Assembly: GCF_004349065.1 (NCBI RefSeq)
Contig: NZ_SMKZ01000064.1
Location: forward strand, 1 to 36,158
DNA: 36,158 nt
Direction of reading: 5' to 3'
Origin: Jiangella asiatica
GTDB lineage: Bacteria; Actinomycetota; Actinomycetes; Jiangellales; Jiangellaceae
Shown: piece by piece, positions 31,222 to 36,158 of the stretch
How positions within the stretch are numbered: position 1 is the first letter of the stretch
How the letters are laid out: every line of letters starts with the position of its first letter
Notes under the pieces: model-generated
The model's input: the letters and a program-made list of their open reading frames with translations, nothing else
Database searches by the model: none
What the model was told of the DNA's origin: nothing
Position numbers and translations under genes: made by a program

Positions 31222-31258
31222 GCCAGGCTATGCCCGACCGCGACGGTCGCCGCCTGGC
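31222..31258. promoter_or_regulatory. Nested inverted repeats upstream of the MmyB gene
   Basis: GCCAGGC (31222-31228) pairs with GCCTGGC (31252-31258), and inside CGACCG (31235-31240) pairs with CGGTCG (31244-31249). The outer arm begins one base from the regulator start. This is an excellent operator candidate for autoregulation and for control of the divergent oxidoreductase. Confidence 0.6.
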
Positions 31259-31321
31259 CCTGCCGGGGCTAGCCTCGGCACGGCCTTCCTGACGGCCGCC
31301 GACACGCCTCAAGCTGGAGTC

Positions 31322-31759
31322 ATGACCAGCACGTTCACCGACTCCGAGATCGCCTACCTGACCAGCCAGCGCCTGGGCCGGCTGGCGACCGTCGGCCCCG
31401 GCAACCGTCCGCAGCTCGCACCGGTCGGAGTCTTCTTCGACCCGGCGACACAGACCATCGTGGTCGCCGGCCACGAGGGCACCGGCATGGCGAGGAGCCA
31501 GAAGTTCCACAACGCACGGCAGCGCCCCGACGTGACATTCATCGTCGACGACCTGATCAGCGTCGACCCGTACCTTCCCCGCGCGCTCGAAGTCCGCGGT
31601 CGCGCCGAGACCGCCGACGCGGGCGGCGAGGAGCTTGGCCGCCGGATCACCACCATCATGCCGTTCGACCCGGCGTACATCCGGATTCATCCGCGGCGCA
31701 TCCTGTCCCGGGGCATCGACTCCGACCCGTTCGAGCTGCTCGCCCGCGACGTCGGCTGA
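31322..31759 (+). CDS. PPOX-class F420-dependent oxidoreductase
   Basis: 145 residues, the split beta-barrel pyridoxamine-oxidase-like fold. The opening FTDSEIAYLTSQRLGRLATVGPGNRPQLAPVGV, then TIVVAGHEGTGMARSQKFHNARQRPDVTFIVDD, and the closing ILSRGIDSDPF are typical of the F420-binding subgroup in Actinobacteria. Substrates are unknown; many reduce lipophilic compounds. It is divergent from the MmyB regulator, which probably controls it. Longer frames upstream would overlap the intergenic operator region. Confidence 0.9.
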   Translation: MTSTFTDSEIAYLTSQRLGRLATVGPGNRPQLAPVGVFFDPATQTIVVAGHEGTGMARSQKFHNARQRPDVTFIVDDLISVDPYLPRALEVRGRAETADAGGEELGRRITTIMPFDPAYIRIHPRRILSRGIDSDPFELLARDVG

Positions 31760-31872
31760 GCCGCTCAGGCGCGTGGACGACGTACGGCACACCGTTCCGG
31801 CTGCGCAGCACCGGTGAGCGGACGAACCCTCCTCACCGAGCCGGATCGACAGATGTCCGATGAAAGCGGTAG

Positions 31873-32190
31873 AAGCCCAAGCTGGTCGCCGAGTCCGGCT
31901 GCGGGCTCATCGCGATCACGCGCGATCTCGGCGTGGTGGCCGGCCTCTGTGACACTGTGCACGTGATGTACGCCGGGCGAATCGTGGAGTCCGCCGGCAC
32001 GAAGGAGCTGTTCGGCCGGCCCTCGCACCCATACACCGACGGGCTGCTCCAGTCGATCCCGCGGATCGACGACGAGGACCCGTCGACGCTGCTGCACACG
32101 ATCCCGGGGTCGGCGCGCGACACTGTCCCATGGGAAGTGCGTGCGGCCGGTGGGCGCGGACCTGCTCGTCGACGAAGGGAACGTGGCCCG
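31873..32190 (+). pseudogene. Remnant of peptide ABC-transporter ATPase (DppD-like)
   Basis: The frame opens after a TAG at 31870. It reads KLVAESGCG, the end of a Walker A region lacking KS, and jumps at once to [36 protein letters not shown], the segment after Walker B. At least 90 residues including signature and Walker B are missing. The following [19 protein letters not shown] is typical of the peptide-transporter ATPase C-terminus, which then breaks off after LHTIPGS. No start and no intact nucleotide-binding fold remain. In frame with the next remnant. Confidence 0.85.
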
Positions 32191-32670
32191 GTGAGTCTGC
32201 TCGAAGTCCGCGACCTCGAGGTCCACTTCCCCATCAGGGCCGGGACGCTGTTCCGGCGCTCCGTCGGCGCGGTCAAGGCCGTTGACGGCGTCGACCTGGA
32301 CATCGAGGCGGGTACGACGTCCGGGCTGGTGGGCGAGTCCGGCTGCGGGAAGTCCACGCTTGGCCGCGCGGTCATGCGGCTGATCGAGCCGACGGCCGGT
32401 TGCCGGTTCCACACCCGCTGCCCGTGGAAGCAGGACACGCGCTGCGACACCGAACGGCCGGCGCTGCGCGCACTTGCCGGCGGGCACGAGGTCGCCTGCC
32501 ACTTCGCCGAGGACATCCGCGACGGGAAATTCGCCCCGCACGAGGTGAAGCCGGAGGAGGTCGCGTCGACCGCCCCCGGTTCACCTGGCGGAATCAAGGC
32601 CGCCATCGACGCTGAAGAGGCACACGTCGCCGGTGGGCTCACTCCCGGAGGGCCTCCTGGTGCCCGCTGA
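32191..32670 (+). pseudogene. Remnant of peptide ABC-transporter ATPase (DppF-like)
   Basis: 159 codons from a GTG. The N-terminus is normal ([50 protein letters not shown] with a complete Walker A). After RLIEPTAG the sequence skips to [22 protein letters not shown], the C-terminal oligopeptide motif. The Q-loop, signature, Walker B and H-loop (about 150 residues) are missing, so it cannot hydrolyse ATP. A degraded C-terminus extends to the next gene's start. Two neighbouring ATPases with separate internal deletions suggest decay of a peptide importer once linked to the dehydrogenase genes downstream. Confidence 0.85.
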
Positions 32671-33790
32671 CGTCGTGGTGATCGGCGCCGGCGTGGTCGG
32701 CGCCGCCACCGCCTGGTACGCCACCCGCGCGGGGCTGTCGGTCACCGTCGTCGACCGCGGACCGGTGGCCGGTGGCACCACCGGCGCCGGCGAGGGCAAC
32801 ATCCTCGTCTCCGACAAGCCACCGGGCGCGGAGCTGGACCTGGCCATGCTGTCGTCGCGGCTGTGGCGCGAGCTGGGCACCGAGGTCGGCGGGTTCGAGT
32901 ACGACGCCAAGGGCGGCCTGGTGGTCGCGTCGGCGGCGGACGGCGTCGCGGCCCTGTCCGGGCTGGCCGCGGAGCAGGCGAAGGCCGGCGTCGACACGGT
33001 GGTGGTCCCGGCCGGCGACCTGGCCGAACACGAGCCGCACCTGAACCCCGAGCTGGCCGGCGGCGTGCTGTACCCGCAGGACGCCCAGGTGCAGCCGATG
33101 CTGGCCGCGGCCCGGCTGCTGCGCTCGGCCCGCCGCTCCGGCGCCACGGTGCACACCGGCGTCGAGGTCACCGGGTTCCTGCGCTCGGGCGGCCAGGTGA
33201 CGGGCGTGCGCACCTCCACAGGCGACCTGCCGGCCGGCGCCGTCGTCAACGCCGCGGGCACCTGGGGCGGCGAGATCGCCTCACTGGCAGGAGTGGAGGT
33301 GCCGGTGCTGCCGCGGCGCGGGTTCATCTTGGTCACCGAGCCGCTGCCGCGGCTGATCCGGCACAAGGTGTACGCCGCGGAGTACGTCTCCGACGTGGCC
33401 AGCGACGACGCCGCCCTGCAGACATCGCCGGTGGTCGAAGGCACCCGGGCCGGGACCGTCCTGATCGGTGCCAGCCGCGAGCGCGTCGGGTACGACCGAA
33501 CACTGTCGGTGCGCGTGCTGCGGGCGCTGGCCGCCCAGGCGGTCGAGCTGTTCCCGGTTCTGGCCGGCGTGCAGGTGATCCGCGCCTACCGCGGCTTCCG
33601 CCCGTACTGCCCCGACCACCTGCCGGTCATCGGGCCCGATCCGCGCGCGCCCGGACTGTTCCACGCCTGCGGGCACGAGGGCGCCGGCATCGGGCTCGCG
33701 GCCGCCACTGGACTGCTGATCGCGGAGCTGATCGACGGGCAGCAGCCGTCCCTCGACGTCGCCCCCTTCCGCCCGGAGCGCTTCCGATGA
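32660..33790 (+). CDS. FAD-dependent D-hydroxyproline dehydrogenase-like, beta subunit
   Basis: 376 residues, DAO-type FAD oxidoreductase. The dinucleotide motif [21 protein letters not shown], then [10 protein letters not shown] and the C-terminal [17 protein letters not shown] ... [25 protein letters not shown] match the catalytic beta subunit of LhpB/OoxB-type heteromeric dehydrogenases, which oxidise D-hydroxyproline, D-proline or opines. GGAGGG lies 7 bases before the GTG at 32660; the GTG at 32633 is possible but has no ribosome site. Alpha and gamma subunits follow, and a 2-oxoglutarate-semialdehyde dehydrogenase, so hydroxyproline is the preferred substrate guess. It overlaps the end of the ATPase remnant. 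A 109-bp gap separates it from the gamma subunit. Confidence 0.88.
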   Translation: MPADVVVIGAGVVGAATAWYATRAGLSVTVVDRGPVAGGTTGAGEGNILVSDKPPGAELDLAMLSSRLWRELGTEVGGFEYDAKGGLVVASAADGVAALSGLAAEQAKAGVDTVVVPAGDLAEHEPHLNPELAGGVLYPQDAQVQPMLAAARLLRSARRSGATVHTGVEVTGFLRSGGQVTGVRTSTGDLPAGAVVNAAGTWGGEIASLAGVEVPVLPRRGFILVTEPLPRLIRHKVYAAEYVSDVASDDAALQTSPVVEGTRAGTVLIGASRERVGYDRTLSVRVLRALAAQAVELFPVLAGVQVIRAYRGFRPYCPDHLPVIGPDPRAPGLFHACGHEGAGIGLAAATGLLIAELIDGQQPSLDVAPFRPERFR

Positions 33791-33899
33791 CCCGCCGGTT
33801 CCCCCGGCTATGGCGGATGGCCTGGTGGGCCTGTAGCGCCACCAAACCGCCCGCCATCACCGCGCCAACGCGCGGCCGCGGACCAGGAGGCGGGTGCCC

Positions 33900-34172
33900 G
33901 TGAGCCACACCTTCGACTTCGACGGTCGCGCCATCCCGTTCACGACGGGACAGAGCGTGGGCGCCGCGCTGGTGGCGGCGGGCATCCGGGCCTGGCGGAC
34001 GACTCGGCGCGAGGGCCGGCCGCGCGGGATCTTCTGCGGCATCGGCGTGTGCTTCGACTGCCTGGTCGAGGTCGACGGCGTCCCGAACCAGCGTGCCTGC
34101 CTGGTCCCGGCCGCCGCGGACATGATCGTGCGACGTCAGGAAGGAGCCGGCCGTGGTCACCTCGCCGTCTGA
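33900..34172 (+). CDS. [2Fe-2S] subunit of the dehydrogenase, gamma type
   Basis: 90 residues, ferredoxin-like. Cluster ligands lie in GIFCGIGVCFDCLVEVDG and QRACLVPA (C-x4-C-x2-C then C). Such small subunits shuttle electrons between the FAD sites of LhpBEF-type dehydrogenases. The GTG at 33900 has AGGAGG nine bases upstream; GTG 33894 has only three. The end overlaps the alpha-subunit start by 20 bp in another frame, typical of this operon. The 38-codon ATG frame between beta and gamma (33787-33903) looks non-coding. Confidence 0.9.
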   Translation: MSHTFDFDGRAIPFTTGQSVGAALVAAGIRAWRTTRREGRPRGIFCGIGVCFDCLVEVDGVPNQRACLVPAAADMIVRRQEGAGRGHLAV

Positions 34173-35613
34173 CGGTACTCCGCCGGCCGGCAGGGCCATG
34201 GAGACCTACGACGTCGCCGTCGTCGGTGGCGGACCGGCCGGGCTCGCGGCCGCGTCGGCGGCGCTGGCCACCGGCGCCAGGGTCGTGCTCGTCGACGCCG
34301 GGCGGCAGCCCGGCGGGCAGTACTGGCGGCACCCGATCGGCGACCTCGGCGCCGTCGCCGACCTGCACCACGACCTGGCGACCTTCCGGCGGCTGGTCGC
34401 CGGCGCCAGCGCAGCGGTGCGCTTGTTCGGCCACCAGGCCTGGACCGTGGAGCCAGCCGAGCGCGGCTTCCTGGTCCGTGCCGTCGCCGACGGCATGGAG
34501 CGTGCGGTGCCCGCTCGGGTGCTCGTGCTGGCCCCCGGCGGCTACGACCGGCAGGTCCCGTTCCGCGGCTGGGACCTGCCGGGTGTCTACACCGCCGGGG
34601 GCGCTCAGGCCCTGCTCAAGGGCCATCAGGTGGTGGCCGGGAGGCGGGTCGTGGTCGGCGGCACGGGACCGTTCCTGCTGCCGGTCGCGGCCGGCCTCGC
34701 GGTCCGCGGCGCGTCCGTGGCCGGCGTGTTCGAGGCCAACGCGCCGGCCGGCTGGCTGCGCCGGGCCGGCTCGGTGCTGCCGGTGGCGGGCAAGCTCACC
34801 GAGGGCGCCGGTTACGCCGCGGCGCTCGCCCGGCACCGGGTGCCCTACCGGAGCCGGCGGGCCATCGTCGCCGCGCACGGCGCCGAGTCGCTGACCGCGG
34901 TCACGGTGGCCCGGCTGGACGCCCGCTGGCGGGTGCTGCCCGGCTCGGAGCGGATCGTCGAGTGCGACACCGCCGCGGTCGGCTGGGGCTTCACCCCGCA
35001 ACTGGAGCTGCCGCTCGCGCTGGGCTGCGCCACCCGCGTCGACGTCGACGGCTCCCTCGTCGTGGCCGTCGACGACCTCCAGCGCACGTCGGTGCCGGGC
35101 GTGTACGTCGCCGGTGAGGCCTGCGGCATCGGCGGAGCGCCGCTCGCCGTCGCCGAGGGCGAGATCGCCGGCCGGGCGGCCGCGAACGCCGCCACCGCCG
35201 CGAACGCCGCCGGCCAGCCCGCCGTGGTCGTTCCGAGCCGGCTGCGACGGCGCCGGCGCGCGCTGCGTCGTTTCGCCGCCGCCATGCACGAGGTGCACCC
35301 GGTCCGCGACGGCTGGCAGACCTGGCTGGGCGAGGACACGCTGGTCTGCCGGTGCGAGGAGGTCACCGCCGGCGAGGTCCGGGCCGCCGTCGACGAGCTG
35401 GGCGCCACCGACGCGCGCACCGCGAAGCTGCTCAGCCGCGCCGGGATGGGCTGGTGCCAGGGCCGGGTCTGCGGGTACGCGACCGCGTGCGTGGCCGCCG
35501 GTTCCGGCCGTCCCGTCGAGGCCGATCTGCGCGGCGTCGCCGAGCGCCCGATCGCCGCTCCGATCACGCTCAGTGCGCTCGCGAACCCGGAAGGAGCACC
35601 CCGCCAACAGTGA
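34153..35613 (+). CDS. FAD/NAD(P)-binding alpha subunit with BFD-type iron-sulfur domain
   Basis: 486 residues. A Rossmann motif (VAVVGGGPAGLAAASAALATG), a second GTGPFLLPVAAGLAVRG motif, and the closing GVYVAGEACGIGG form the disulfide-oxidoreductase-like fold. The C-terminus carries a BFD-type [2Fe-2S] domain with VCRCEEVTAGEV and CQGRVCGYATAC. This is the alpha subunit of the heteromeric D-hydroxyproline or opine dehydrogenase family. AAGGAG precedes the GTG start at 34153 by 7 bases. The pyridine-nucleotide site may be vestigial; electrons probably pass on to the respiratory chain. Confidence 0.9.
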   Translation: MVTSPSDGTPPAGRAMETYDVAVVGGGPAGLAAASAALATGARVVLVDAGRQPGGQYWRHPIGDLGAVADLHHDLATFRRLVAGASAAVRLFGHQAWTVEPAERGFLVRAVADGMERAVPARVLVLAPGGYDRQVPFRGWDLPGVYTAGGAQALLKGHQVVAGRRVVVGGTGPFLLPVAAGLAVRGASVAGVFEANAPAGWLRRAGSVLPVAGKLTEGAGYAAALARHRVPYRSRRAIVAAHGAESLTAVTVARLDARWRVLPGSERIVECDTAAVGWGFTPQLELPLALGCATRVDVDGSLVVAVDDLQRTSVPGVYVAGEACGIGGAPLAVAEGEIAGRAAANAATAANAAGQPAVVVPSRLRRRRRALRRFAAAMHEVHPVRDGWQTWLGEDTLVCRCEEVTAGEVRAAVDELGATDARTAKLLSRAGMGWCQGRVCGYATACVAAGSGRPVEADLRGVAERPIAAPITLSALANPEGAPRQQ

Positions 35614-35637
35614 CATTTCACATGTCACTAAGATAAT
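35609..35637 (+). promoter_or_regulatory. Promoter with overlapping dyad operator
   Basis: AGTGACAT and ATGTCACT (35609-35616 and 35622-35629) are exactly inverted around TTCAC. GTGACA (35610-35615) and GATAAT (35632-35637) form a promoter with a 16-bp spacer, so a protein bound to the dyad would block the -35. The region is the only AT-rich patch nearby and starts at the stop of the alpha subunit. A FadR/GntR-type repressor of hydroxyproline genes is a reasonable binder, but none is in the window. Confidence 0.65.
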
Positions 35638-35651
35638 CTGGTGAAAGCACC

Positions 35652-35683
35652 CGAGTCGGCGTGGGCCGCCCCACGCCGGCTCG
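35652..35683 (+). terminator. Long hairpin in the leader before the aldehyde dehydrogenase
   Basis: CGAGTCGGCGTGGG pairs with CCCACGCCGGCTCG over 14 bp with a single G-U and a 4-base loop. It lies after the promoter at 35609-35637 and 39 bp before the next start, so it is either a terminator of the upstream operon, leaving a weak readthrough, or an attenuator. No T-run follows. Confidence 0.5.
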
Positions 35684-35721
35684 GTCGTCGATCTGGCCAC
35701 CGGCCGTCTGGAGAGCTGACC

Positions 35722-36158
35722 ATGTCTGATGTCGATCACGCGGTTCGCGACGCGGCGGAGACCGCCGCGGCGTTCGAGCAGCGTGGCCGGACTGGCCGCG
35801 CTGACGCGCTGGACGCCGTCGCCGAAGCCCTCGAGACCGACCGCGAGGCCATCGTCGCCACCGCGGACCTCGAGACCGCGCTGGGCCCGACCCGCCTGAA
35901 CGGCGAGCTCACGCGCACCACCTTCCAGCTCCGGCTCTTCGGCGAGGTGCTGCGCGAGGGCTCCTACGTCGAGGCCACGATCGACCACGCCGGCGACACC
36001 TCGATGGGCCCGCGGCCGGATCTGCGCCGGATGCTGGTGCCGGTCGGCGTCGTCGGGGTCTTCGGCGCCAGCAACTTCCCGCTCGCGTTCAGCGTCCCCG
36101 GCGGCGACACCGCCTCCGCGCTGGCCGCCGGCTGCCCCGTCGTCGTCAAGGCCCACCC
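35722..36158 (+). CDS. 2-Oxoglutarate semialdehyde dehydrogenase, partial
   Basis: The first 145 residues; the gene runs off the right edge. It is the aldehyde dehydrogenase fold of the KGSADH branch: VPVGVVGVFGASNFPLAFSV ... GGDTASALAAGCPVVVKAHP is the diagnostic block (GASNFPLA and PVVVKAHP). The enzyme oxidises 2,5-dioxopentanoate to 2-oxoglutarate with NADP, the last step of hydroxyproline and pentose degradation. GGAGAG lies 6 bases before the ATG. Downstream of the dehydrogenase subunits, it supports a hydroxyproline pathway. The catalytic Cys region is outside the window. Confidence 0.93.
   Translation, partial: MSDVDHAVRDAAETAAAFEQRGRTGRADALDAVAEALETDREAIVATADLETALGPTRLNGELTRTTFQLRLFGEVLREGSYVEATIDHAGDTSMGPRPDLRRMLVPVGVVGVFGASNFPLAFSVPGGDTASALAAGCPVVVKAH

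Noticed and set aside
33787-33903. 38-codon ATG frame between beta and gamma subunits
   Set aside because: It overlaps the beta stop as ATGA but its sequence (Trp/Arg then Pro/Gly rich) lacks coding character; more likely a spacer.
1-36158. tRNA genes, rRNA genes and CRISPR arrays
   Set aside because: No cloverleaf, rRNA segment or regularly spaced repeat array was found; the prophage uses a protein-coding gene as target.

Overview
This is high-GC DNA from an actinomycete-type chromosome: codon third positions are almost all G or C, GTG starts are common, many neighbouring genes overlap as ATGA or GTGA, and families such as F420-dependent oxidoreductases and MmyB-type regulators are present. 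A Jiangella-like or related Actinomycetota host is plausible, but the genus is a guess.

Layout. (1) Positions 1-3174 are host DNA on the minus strand: the N-terminus of a membrane-anchored protein, a Kelch-repeat lipoprotein, a CPBP-family membrane protease, a small membrane protein, and a 63-codon 3' fragment of a host membrane-protein gene. (2) Positions about 3363-20555 are an integrated prophage of about 17.2 kb. It has cut that host gene in two: the 5' part lies at 20557-21684 and the 3' part at 3172-3363. Joining the halves at a shared AA (minus strand) inside one Asn codon restores an in-frame protein of about 439 residues. The prophage carries a large serine integrase, a short early operon, an HNH nuclease, a large terminase on the opposite strand from everything structural, and a tightly overlapping head and tail operon. 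In that operon portal, prohead protease and HK97-type capsid form one uninterrupted reading frame of 1003 codons. A membrane-anchored matrixin-type zinc protease and a 40-codon membrane ORF sit next to the attachment site. I see no endolysin, repressor or small terminase.

(3) Positions 20557-36158 are host DNA again. They hold a formylglycine-generating enzyme, a Tat-exported PHP phosphoesterase and a Tat-exported PhoD phosphatase with PHO-box-like repeats; a biotin-related operon (bioY, acyl-CoA-ligase-like, thiolase-like, bioN) that lacks bioM and whose thiolase has lost two catalytic residues; a methylated-DNA repair enzyme; an MmyB-type regulator divergent from an F420-dependent oxidoreductase; internally deleted remnants of two peptide ABC-transporter ATPases; and a three-subunit D-hydroxyproline-dehydrogenase-like enzyme followed by the start of a 2-oxoglutarate-semialdehyde dehydrogenase, which together suggest hydroxyproline catabolism.

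The most unusual items are the miniature prophage itself, its portal-protease-capsid fusion with apparent internal start sites, the inverted terminase, the matrixin cargo beside attL, and the degenerate thiolase in a bioM-less biotin operon.
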